Assembly: GCF_037977385.1 (NCBI RefSeq)
Contig: NZ_CP150277.1
Span: 620,001 to 684,000, forward strand
Length of the DNA: 64,000 bases
From: Terribacillus sp. FSL K6-0262
GTDB lineage: Bacteria > Bacillota > Bacilli > Bacillales > Amphibacillaceae
Direction: 5' to 3'
Under the pieces are notes generated by a model. It was not told the origin of the DNA. It made no database searches and saw nothing but the letters and a program-made list of their open reading frames with translations. Every line of letters begins with the position of its first letter. Positions within the stretch are counted from its first letter, which is position 1. A program made the translations under genes and the position numbers. This document shows positions 53,928 through 63,080 of the stretch, in pieces.

Positions 53928-54791
53928 ATGAGCTTATATGATTATGTGTTGACACAGGATGGCATGATTACAAAAGAAGCACTTTTATATCCTTTCGAGG
54001 AAAGAGGGCTGCAATTCGGTGACGGCGTATACGAGGTCATCCGAATTTACCAAGGAACTTTCGATCTGCTGGAAGAACATATCGATCGACTGTTTCGTTC
54101 GGCAGAAGCTATCCGCCTGGAGGTGCCATTTACAAAAAATGAATTGATTGCATCGCTCCAAGAATTAGCAGTCCGAAACGACGTACAGACGGATGCCAAA
54201 TTGTATCTGCAAATCACTCGCGGTTCAGCTCCGCGTGAACATAGCTTCCCTGATGTCCCTGCTAATTTCTATGCCTATATCGAACAAAGCAAAAGACCAG
54301 TCCCCCTGCTTCAGCAAGGCGTACGTGCCGTACTGGCGGATGATATCAGATGGGATCTTTGCTTCATCAAAAGTCTGAACCTTCTGCCAAATATATTGGC
54401 AAAGCAGACGGCTAAGGAAAAAGGGGCATTTGAAGCCATCCTTCATAAACAAGGCATGGTGACCGAAGGTTCGTCATCGAATGTATTCATCATCAAGGAT
54501 CAAGTTCTTTACACACATCCTGCAGCGGATAATATCCTTCACGGCTGTGTCCGGAGCAGAGTATTGACACTAGCATCGAAAGCTGGACTGCAGGTGGAGG
54601 AAACAGCCTTCACGACCGACCAGCTGCTGAAAGCCGATGAAGTATTCATCACCAGCACAACCAGTGAAATCATGCCGGTCATTGAAATCGAGGGGAAACT
54701 TATCAGCAGCGGCACCCCAGGCGATAACACTCGTTTTTTGCAGCGCGCCTACGAGAAAGAAAGCGGAATAAAAGTCACGGCATTTGCATGA
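53928..54791 (+). CDS. dat: D-amino-acid transaminase
   Basis: A 287-residue fold-type IV PLP aminotransferase: EERGLQFGDGVYEVIRIY at the start, Lys148 in FIKSLNLLPNILAK binds PLP, and GSSSNVFIIKD and FITSTTSEIMPV line the active site. It makes D-glutamate/D-alanine interconversions for cell-wall peptides. The ATG with AAAGGGAGG seven bases before it is used; another ATG six bases earlier is too close. The homologue in B. subtilis is dat (yheM), near bmrCD. Confidence 0.93.
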   Translation: MSLYDYVLTQDGMITKEALLYPFEERGLQFGDGVYEVIRIYQGTFDLLEEHIDRLFRSAEAIRLEVPFTKNELIASLQELAVRNDVQTDAKLYLQITRGSAPREHSFPDVPANFYAYIEQSKRPVPLLQQGVRAVLADDIRWDLCFIKSLNLLPNILAKQTAKEKGAFEAILHKQGMVTEGSSSNVFIIKDQVLYTHPAADNILHGCVRSRVLTLASKAGLQVEETAFTTDQLLKADEVFITSTTSEIMPVIEIEGKLISSGTPGDNTRFLQRAYEKESGIKVTAFA

Positions 54792-54792
54792 T

Positions 54793-54839
54793 AAAAAGAC
54801 CAAAAGGCAGAGGTCAGTCCTTTGTCTTTCGGTCTTTTA
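54793..54839 (+). terminator. Terminator of dat
   Basis: AAAAGACC and GGTCTTTT form the outer stem with an imperfect inner helix, followed by TATCTTTTT. Confidence 0.65.
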
Positions 54840-54898
54840 TCTTTTTGTATATCTTCCTAGATAGCTTGAACTTGACCCATTCAAGCACAAGCTGAAAA

Positions 54899-54923
54899 TA
54901 AAAAAAGACAGCCTCGGCTGCCT
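54899..54923 (-). terminator. Terminator of the TVP38 gene
   Basis: GGCAGCC and GGCTGTC pair (one G-U), followed by seven T residues on the minus strand. Confidence 0.7.
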
Positions 54924-55564
54924 CAAGTCAATATTTCTTTAATCTTATCCTTTTTCCAGAAACCGATCAAAGCACAAATCAGTATGATCAATAGAATGAT
55001 AGCGAGATACATATAGTTGAAGGATACGATACTTGACCCAACCAGTGCATAAGTCATCGTCCCCGGGAGCACGCCCAATATACTGGCGGCTAAATATTGC
55101 TTGAATTTAACATTTGTCAGACCGGCAACATAACTGACCAGATCATAGTTGAAAACCGGCAGTACACGCATGACCAATACATAGAAGAATCCTTCATCAT
55201 GCAATTTCTGCTTGATTTTCTCCACCCGCTCACCTAAATCCTTATCCCCGAACCGCTTGGAAAAAAAGTGTGCAAGAAAATATGCGACGATTGCAGCACC
55301 AGCGGAACCAATCAAAATGAAGATTGTTCCCTTGATAAAGCCGAAGGCCAGACCCCCGGCAACCGATAATACAGAGGAAGGGAAAAAGATGACGGGTTTA
55401 ACTGTATACATTCCCATATAGATTAACGGGGAAATGATCCCGAATGAAACTATCCACCCTTGGATTTCTTCAGGTGAGAGTTTAATATGTTCCCGGACAA
55501 ACCAAAACAGAAAAAGTACAAGCAGCCCGATTCCCGTGCCCTTGAAAATCTTTTTTCCTTTCAT
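54923..55564 (-). CDS. TVP38/TMEM64 (DedA-like, VTT domain) membrane protein
   Basis: A 213-residue protein with about five membrane segments. The VTT-domain landmarks are FFPSSVLSVAGGLAFGFIKGTIFILIGS, the amphipathic FFSKRFG stretch and VMRVLPVFNYDLVSYVAGLTNVKFKQYL. Relatives act as lipid scramblases or transporters. The ATG reading MKGKKIF follows a modest AGG site; an upstream in-frame start would add 14 residues. Transcribed alone. Confidence 0.88.
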   Translation of the reverse strand: MKGKKIFKGTGIGLLVLFLFWFVREHIKLSPEEIQGWIVSFGIISPLIYMGMYTVKPVIFFPSSVLSVAGGLAFGFIKGTIFILIGSAGAAIVAYFLAHFFSKRFGDKDLGERVEKIKQKLHDEGFFYVLVMRVLPVFNYDLVSYVAGLTNVKFKQYLAASILGVLPGTMTYALVGSSIVSFNYMYLAIILLIILICALIGFWKKDKIKEILT

Positions 55565-55882
55565 GATGAGCCTGCCTTTCCCACGGTATAGTCCAGTCAC
55601 TTTCATTGTAGCACAAAAGTCTGTTACCGCCAGTATATGAAGCTCTTATCTGTATGGTTCCAAGGTAAAGGTAAAAACTGCATATAGGAATACTTATTCC
55701 CTATCTACTTCTTGGCCGATTAATGGTAAAATGAATTTTATGTGCATATGAGAGCAGATAAAAAGCGCTGAATATTGAACAGAAATGCGAGATTGCGGAG
55801 AAACCGGTGATATCATCCTTTTCTTCGGGTCTTTTTGCTTCTGGACTTTCAGTGCTGGAAATTAGACAAGGAGCGTAATAGA
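55565..55882. other. 318-base intergenic region between TVP38 and murA genes
   Basis: Divergent spacer with no ORF I can support. It holds a GGAATA-CT-TATTCC dyad at 55688-55701 and, further right, TGGTAAAAT near 55730, which may be an extended -10 for murA. Nothing else stands out. Confidence 0.4.
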
Positions 55883-57163
55883 GTGGACAATGCATGGTTT
55901 GAAGTCAGAAAAAGCGGCCCGCTGACCGGGGAAGTCACAATACCTGGTGCGAAGAACAGTGCGCTTGCACTGGTCGCAGCAGGCTGTTTGACAGATGAGA
56001 CGATAACATTACATGATATCCCTGCGATTCGGGATATTTTATTGATAAAAGACATTGCCGAAGATATCGGTTTAAATATGAAGGAAATAGAAAAAAACAC
56101 ATATGAGCTGACAGGCAGATACATTACATCCGGTAAACTCGATTTAGCCAAAACTTCGGATTTTCGCGCTTCGTATTATTTCGTCGGCGCTTTGCTTCAT
56201 AAGGTCAAAACCGTCCAAATCGGTTATCCAGGCGGGGATGACTTTGGCTCACGCCCAATCGATCAGCATGTCAAAGCACTTTCCGCACTCGGTGCGACAT
56301 TTGATTTCAAGCAGCAGTATTATGAGGTTTCTTGCAAGAAGCTGACTGGTGCCGAAATCACGTTCGATGTCATTACATCCGGTGCTACGATCAACGCGAT
56401 GCTGGCTGCAGTCAAAGCTGAAGGACGGACAACCCTGCACAACGCTGCCAAAGATCCGGAAGTGGTTGACTTAGCCAACCTCCTGAATTTGATGGGAGCA
56501 AAAATCAAAGGGGCCGGCACGGAGAAAATCACCATCGATGGAGTGGAATCCCTTCATGGCGGAATCGAGCACACGGTGATCCCGGACCGTTTGATCGCTG
56601 GTGCATTTTTGATGGCTGCCGGTGTGACAAATGGCCGCATCACGGTGAAAAATGTCATCCCTGAGCATTTGGCAAGCTGTACAAACAAGTTGATTGAGCT
56701 TGGCATGACGATTACAGAGGACGATGACTCGATGACTGCCTCTGGAACTGCACTTCAAGGTACACGCATCCAAACCGGCATGTATCCGGAACTTGCTACC
56801 GATCTCCAGCAGCCATTGACTACATTGCTGACATTGGCTGCCGGCCCTAGTACGGTTCTCGATAAAGTGTATCCAAACCGTAACGGACACGTTGGCGAAC
56901 TGAAGAAACTTGGTGCAGACATCGATGTAGTCGATCATCAGATTGTCATCAATGGCGGCGCCAAACTTAAAGGCGCAACGGTAAAGGCACATGACGTCCG
57001 TGCCGGTACCTCCTTGATCCTCGCAGGCCTTGCTGCTGAAGGAATGACCAAAATCACAGACGTGAAGCATATACAGCGCGGGTACGAAGATATCGTCGGG
57101 CTGTTCAGGCAGCTGGGTGCCGATATCACCCTGCATCAGCCCGAGCATCAAATACAGCATTGA
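55883..57163 (+). CDS. murA: UDP-GlcNAc 1-carboxyvinyltransferase with Asp in place of catalytic Cys
   Basis: A 426-residue MurA/EPSP-synthase-fold enzyme: PGAKNSALAL (active-site Lys-Asn), RASYYFVGALL, the catalytic loop YPGGDDFGSRPIDQH, TDLQQPLTTLL with the conserved aspartate, and DVRAGTSLILAGLAAEG with the arginine. It catalyses the first committed step of peptidoglycan synthesis from UDP-GlcNAc and PEP. The cysteine that fosfomycin alkylates (PGGC in both B. subtilis MurA proteins) is aspartate 119, as in mycobacterial and chlamydial MurA. GTG start nine bases after AAGGAG. Whether it is the main MurA or a paralogue cannot be told. Confidence 0.9.
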   Translation: MDNAWFEVRKSGPLTGEVTIPGAKNSALALVAAGCLTDETITLHDIPAIRDILLIKDIAEDIGLNMKEIEKNTYELTGRYITSGKLDLAKTSDFRASYYFVGALLHKVKTVQIGYPGGDDFGSRPIDQHVKALSALGATFDFKQQYYEVSCKKLTGAEITFDVITSGATINAMLAAVKAEGRTTLHNAAKDPEVVDLANLLNLMGAKIKGAGTEKITIDGVESLHGGIEHTVIPDRLIAGAFLMAAGVTNGRITVKNVIPEHLASCTNKLIELGMTITEDDDSMTASGTALQGTRIQTGMYPELATDLQQPLTTLLTLAAGPSTVLDKVYPNRNGHVGELKKLGADIDVVDHQIVINGGAKLKGATVKAHDVRAGTSLILAGLAAEGMTKITDVKHIQRGYEDIVGLFRQLGADITLHQPEHQIQH

Positions 57164-57168
57164 TATCG

Positions 57169-57199
57169 ACCGCTCTCCCCTTTGGGTGAGTGGTTTTTT
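57169..57199 (+). terminator. Terminator of murA
   Basis: ACC.CTC.CCC pairs with GGG.GAG.GGT across TTT, followed by six T residues. Confidence 0.85.
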
Positions 57200-57253
57200 A
57201 CGATTGTAAAAACTTGCTTTTGGGTAATATGACATTGTCAGGAGGAAAACCCG

Positions 57254-57760
57254 ATGCGAATCACCATCTTAGCCGATACCCATATGCCGCGCATGGCAAA
57301 GATATGGCCGCCCGCACTGCTTCCCTATCTGGAGCGGGCTGACCATATCCTCCATGCAGGAGATATCCAGGACAGCCGCGTTTTGGATTCACTTGCAGCT
57401 TATGCTCCCGTGACAGCTGTTTTCGGAAACATGGACAGCTCTGGATTGATGGATAAATTGCCTAAAAAACAGCTGCTGGATTTTCATGGACTCAAAATCG
57501 GTCTGACTCATGGGCATGGAAAAGGAAAAACGACTGAACAGCGGGCGAAAGCGGAATTCGAAGGGGAAGCGATCGATCTGCTTATCTATGGGCATTCCCA
57601 TATTCCCGTCCATAAGGAGGAATCGGGTCTCGTTCTGTTCAATCCAGGATCTCCAACGGATAAACGGCAGCAGGAACAATTCTCATTCGGGGAGCTGATC
57701 GTGGAGGAAGATGGTACATGGTCTCTGAAGCATATTTTTTATAAGGATAAGAAAGGATGA
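57254..57760 (+). CDS. YfcE-type metallophosphoesterase
   Basis: A 168-residue calcineurin-like phosphodiesterase of the small YfcE/MJ0936 type: LADTHMPR, HAGDIQD, FGNMDSS, LTHGHGKG, YGHSHIP and FNPGSP supply the two-metal site. The third motif has Met-Asp where GNHD or GNCD is usual, common in this subfamily. CAGGAGG precedes the ATG. It is followed after six bases by an SDR gene and probably co-transcribed. The substrate is unknown. Confidence 0.9.
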   Translation: MRITILADTHMPRMAKIWPPALLPYLERADHILHAGDIQDSRVLDSLAAYAPVTAVFGNMDSSGLMDKLPKKQLLDFHGLKIGLTHGHGKGKTTEQRAKAEFEGEAIDLLIYGHSHIPVHKEESGLVLFNPGSPTDKRQQEQFSFGELIVEEDGTWSLKHIFYKDKKG

Positions 57761-57766
57761 ATCTAG

Positions 57767-58507
57767 ATGGATTTCACAAATAAAGTAGTGGTTGTAACCG
57801 GTGCTGGAAATGGTATCGGAAAGGCAGTTGCTCACGCGTATTCCCAAGCAGGGGCGAAAGTAGCGGCGATTGATTTGGATCGAACTGCTGCTGAACAGAC
57901 TGTGCAGGAAATGACAGGTGAAGGGCTTGCCCTCCAAGCTGATTTGCGGCTTCACAACGAAGTGACCGACTTCATGAAGAAAGCCTTCGACCATTTTGGA
58001 CAGATAGATATCCTGATCAATAATGCCGGTATCAGTGAATTCAAAAATATGTTTGAACTGACTGTTGAAGAATGGGACTCGATCATCAATACCAATTTAC
58101 GCGGCACCTTCCTGGCAAGCAGGGAAGCTGCTGCTTATATGAAGAAGAGCGGAAAAGGCGGATCGATCGTGAATATGGCCTCTACCCGTGCAACGATGTC
58201 CGAGCCGGACACCGAGGCTTATGCTGCAACAAAAGGCGGCATCACAGCCCTCACACATGCACTTGCCATGTCCCTGCAAAATGACTATATTACTGTCAAC
58301 AGCATCAGCCCCGGCTGGATTGAGACCAAGGAATATGACAGCCTCCGCCCTGTCGATCATGATCAGCATCCCTCCAAGCGGGTCGGGGCACCATCCGATA
58401 TCGCAAGAGCGTGCTTATTCCTTACATCAGCGGAGAATAATTTCATCAACGGCGAAAATCTCGTGGTGGATGGCGGCATGACACGGAAAATGATGTATGA
58501 ACATTAA
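57767..58507 (+). CDS. Short-chain dehydrogenase/reductase
   Basis: A 246-residue classical SDR: cofactor loop TGAGNGIG at residues 11-18, NNAG near residue 86, active-site serine in VNMASTRATM and YAATK. The aspartate in AAIDLDRT after the second strand suggests NAD(H) preference. It ends with LVVDGGMTRKM. AAAGGATGA lies upstream of the ATG, inside the phosphoesterase stop. Substrate unknown. Confidence 0.88.
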   Translation: MDFTNKVVVVTGAGNGIGKAVAHAYSQAGAKVAAIDLDRTAAEQTVQEMTGEGLALQADLRLHNEVTDFMKKAFDHFGQIDILINNAGISEFKNMFELTVEEWDSIINTNLRGTFLASREAAAYMKKSGKGGSIVNMASTRATMSEPDTEAYAATKGGITALTHALAMSLQNDYITVNSISPGWIETKEYDSLRPVDHDQHPSKRVGAPSDIARACLFLTSAENNFINGENLVVDGGMTRKMMYEH

Positions 58508-58539
58508 AAAGACAATGCCCTCGGGCATTGTCTTCTTTT

Positions 58540-58540
<1 letters not shown>
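58506..58540. terminator. Bidirectional terminator between the SDR gene and gdh
   Basis: AAAAAGACAATGCCC pairs with GGGCATTGTCTTCTTTTT over a two-base centre. Confidence 0.88.
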
Positions 58541-60202
<1,662 letters not shown>

Positions 60203-60233
60203 CACGTCACTCCATTTCGATTATGCTTACCCG

Positions 60234-60263
60234 TAGTATGACGGGCTGACTGGCATTTTATGC
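60234..60263 (-). promoter_or_regulatory. Sigma-G promoter of glcU-gdh
   Basis: The minus strand reads GCATAA, 17 bases, CATACTA; the -10 is a perfect forespore element and the -35 fits the GHATR rule. The IS30 element ends seven bases further upstream. Confidence 0.8.
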
Positions 60264-60269
60264 GATGAA

Positions 60270-61304
60270 TTGTAATATTAAGTGCGACACCTTTTGAAAA
60301 TAGAAAAGCCCATGTTTCCTCGTGTAAGATGAAGTTACCATACCTAATCTTAAACGGAGGAAAACATGAGCTATTCCCATCTTACTACAATTGAACGAGG
60401 AAAACTAGAAACACTATACAAGCTTGGCTGGTCTGCACGTCGTATCGCAAAGGAGTTAGGGAGACACCATTCGACTATTTCCAGAGAATTGGAGCGTAAC
60501 AGTGAGGGCAGCTATAAAGCTGACTCTGCTGACAGAATGTATCAAAAACGACGGGAATTTTGTATTCCTAAAGGTAAATGGAAAGAAGAGCTTAGAGTGG
60601 TTATTGAGGAGAAATTAAAGCTCACTTGGTCACCTGAACAAATTCAAGGAAGGCTGGGTATCATCAGCTTCAAAACCATCTATCGTTGGATGAATCAAAG
60701 ACGATTCTCTGTCGATCATCAGGTCTTCCGTCAAAAAGGAAAAAGGCAAAAACCCCGGGAAACGAGAGGTCGATTCAATATTGGTACGTCGATAAAGGAG
60801 CGTCCAAAAGATGTGAAGGACCGAAAATCGGCAGGCCATTGGGAACTAGATACAGTAGTATCAAGCCGTGGAAAAAGTAAAGGATGCTTCGGAACGTTTG
60901 CCGAACGCAAAACGCGTTTCTTTCTCGCAGTTAAAATGAACGATCGAAGTGCACGCTCTATGAAGGAAGCTATCTCACAAGTGGCAGCTTCTATGCCTAA
61001 GGAAATATTTAAGACAGCGACCACAGATCGAGGGAAAGAATTTGCTTGTTATCAAGAAATCGAAAATGAAATGGATATCTCGGTTTACTTTGCCGATCCG
61101 TATGCCCCATGGCAGCGAGGAACCAATGAAAACAGTAACGGGCTGCTTCGGGAGTTCTTCCCAAAGAAAACAGACTTAGCCTCTGTTTCAGAAGATGAAA
61201 TCCACCAAGCACTATACCTAATTAATCATCGCCCGCGAAAAATATTAGGATGGAAAACTCCTTACGAGGCTTTCCAGGAGGAACTGTCGCATTTAGATTG
61301 ACAA
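60270..61304 (+). mobile_element. IS30-family insertion sequence, 1035 bp
   Basis: One intact transposase gene between terminal inverted repeats. The left end TTGTAATATTAAGTGCGACA and the reverse complement of the right end TTGTCAATCTAAATGCGACA agree at 15 of 20 positions. The transposase stop codon lies inside the right repeat. No convincing target duplication is seen next to these ends. Confidence 0.88.
60366..61301 (+). CDS. IS30-family transposase
   Basis: A 311-residue DDE transposase: an N-terminal helix-turn-helix of IS30 type (SYSHLTTIERGKLETLYKLG, WSARRIAKELGRHHSTISREL), and a catalytic core with acidic residues in WELDTVVSS, TTDRGKEF and NENSNGLLREFFPK. GGAGG precedes the ATG. The frame is intact, so the element could still move. 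Confidence 0.95.
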   Translation: MSYSHLTTIERGKLETLYKLGWSARRIAKELGRHHSTISRELERNSEGSYKADSADRMYQKRREFCIPKGKWKEELRVVIEEKLKLTWSPEQIQGRLGIISFKTIYRWMNQRRFSVDHQVFRQKGKRQKPRETRGRFNIGTSIKERPKDVKDRKSAGHWELDTVVSSRGKSKGCFGTFAERKTRFFLAVKMNDRSARSMKEAISQVAASMPKEIFKTATTDRGKEFACYQEIENEMDISVYFADPYAPWQRGTNENSNGLLREFFPKKTDLASVSEDEIHQALYLINHRPRKILGWKTPYEAFQEELSHLD

Positions 61305-61316
61305 ACTATCATGCAT

Positions 61317-61347
61317 AAAAAAAATCCAAAGCGTAATCGCTTTGGAT
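61317..61347 (-). terminator. Terminator of cydC
   Basis: ATCCAAAGCG and its complement around TAAT, followed on the minus strand by eight T residues. Confidence 0.88.
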
Positions 61348-63080
61348 CAAGCACGCTGAAGCACCTCCGGGCGGTCCAGCTCATATAGTCTCCGATAATG
61401 CGAGGATTCCTGAAGCAGTCGTGCATGTGTTCCGCGCATTTTTATTTTCCCTTCTTCCAGGAAGATGATTTCATCCATTTGCTCCATCCCCACGAGATGA
61501 TGTGTCACCCAGATCAAGGATTTACCAGCCAAGCTGGTAAAAATCGTATCCAGCAAGTCCCGTTCGGTAATCGGATCAAGTCCTACAGTCGGCTCATCCA
61601 GCATGACAATCGGTGTATCCTGAAGCAGGACACGCGCCAAAGCAATTCGCTGCCGTTCGCCGCCAGAGAAACGCTGACCTGTTTCCTGCATCGATGTCTG
61701 ATATCCTTCCGGCTGACTGGCGACTAAATCATGGAGCTTGACTTGTTTCATCACTGCTTTCACTTCTGCTTCCGTTGCCGATTCATTTGCCAGCAGCAGA
61801 TTATTGGCAACACTTGTATAGAAAAGATATGGATTTTGATTCAAAACCGATACAAGCTTTGTCATATCCCTTCGGATTGCAGCTGCTTTGTATCCATTGA
61901 GTTGAACAGATCCCGCATCGGGGACAAGCATCCCTTGCAGCAGCTTGAGCAATGTCGATTTACCGGCACCGCTTTTACCGATGATGGCAATCTTTTTACC
62001 TTGAGTCAGTTCGAGTGACAGATTTTTGATGACCCTTCCCTGCTGCTCATAACCGAAGCTCACATCATCCATCGTCAGCTGCACATTTTCCAATGAGCCC
62101 TCATAGGACTCAGGCTCAGCAGCTGTTTCCTGATCCGCTTCCAGCTTGGTGACGCGGTTCAGGGATTCTTCATAGCGAGGATACTTCTCCACCGCATTGG
62201 AAACTGGCAGAATCGCCTCTGACAGCGGTATGACGACAAGGACGAATGCAGCAATGAATACACCCGCAATCCTTCCATCCGCAAAAAGGCTGGCGCCGAA
62301 AGCCAGCATCGTGACAAGCATGGCAGCAACGATCACCTGCCCGATGAATTCACGGTAATAAGACCAGTTCTTCGACCGTTTATCAAGCATATCCTGTGTA
62401 CCCTGACGCTTATAGAACCGGCTGAAGAATTGCTTCTTCTGACCGCTCAGCAGCCAATCATGGATACCGAGGAAACCATCCGTCACATATTGATAGAGCT
62501 CATCCTTATCCTTCTTGTATGCCTGGTTCACCGCACGCATATGCAAAAGGGAGAAAATCGGCATCACGACAACCAATACAAAGAAATATATCGCCATTAG
62601 CACTGCAAAGCCAGGACTGAAAAACCCGAGTGCACAGATACTGATGACATACAGGAGGACGGCAGATGCAGTCGGAAGAACCGTGCGTAAATAAAGATCC
62701 TGCAGACTTTCGATATCCTCGGCCAAAATGCCGAGCACTTCGCCTGTTTTCAACGACTTACTCGTCGCTGCTTTCGGCTCGACCAGATGATACAGACGCG
62801 TCCGCATCTTCGCCAGCACACGGAGGATGAAATCATGACTGACCAATCGTTCGGAATAGCGGAATACCGATCGTCCGAGCCCGAATGCCCGGACAAGGAC
62901 AATCGGCACATACACGAGCAGGATATTCTCCGGCCGAAGCGATGATTTTGAAATCAGATAGCCAGATGTGAACATCAGCGCCGCAGCTGATCCCACAGTC
63001 AGCATACTGAGCAGCAGAATGGTCAGCATACGATATTTATAACGTTTGACATATGGCATGATCCAGTCACGATGCTTCAT
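61347..63080 (-). CDS. cydC: Thiol reductant ABC exporter subunit CydC
   Basis: A 577-residue half-transporter: six membrane segments (to about residue 300, with SYLISKSSLRPENILLVYVPIVLVRAFGLGRSVFRYSERLVSHD typical of CydC) and an ATPase with Walker A GKSGAGKST, signature FSGGERQ and Walker B IVMLDEPTVGLD. With CydD it exports cysteine and glutathione, or haem in some reports, and is required to assemble cytochrome bd oxidase. Its ATG lies 14 bases inside the end of the cydD frame. In B. subtilis nomenclature the C and D letters are applied by gene order, so this copy may be called cydD there. Confidence 0.9.
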   Translation of the reverse strand: MKHRDWIMPYVKRYKYRMLTILLLSMLTVGSAAALMFTSGYLISKSSLRPENILLVYVPIVLVRAFGLGRSVFRYSERLVSHDFILRVLAKMRTRLYHLVEPKAATSKSLKTGEVLGILAEDIESLQDLYLRTVLPTASAVLLYVISICALGFFSPGFAVLMAIYFFVLVVVMPIFSLLHMRAVNQAYKKDKDELYQYVTDGFLGIHDWLLSGQKKQFFSRFYKRQGTQDMLDKRSKNWSYYREFIGQVIVAAMLVTMLAFGASLFADGRIAGVFIAAFVLVVIPLSEAILPVSNAVEKYPRYEESLNRVTKLEADQETAAEPESYEGSLENVQLTMDDVSFGYEQQGRVIKNLSLELTQGKKIAIIGKSGAGKSTLLKLLQGMLVPDAGSVQLNGYKAAAIRRDMTKLVSVLNQNPYLFYTSVANNLLLANESATEAEVKAVMKQVKLHDLVASQPEGYQTSMQETGQRFSGGERQRIALARVLLQDTPIVMLDEPTVGLDPITERDLLDTIFTSLAGKSLIWVTHHLVGMEQMDEIIFLEEGKIKMRGTHARLLQESSHYRRLYELDRPEVLQRA

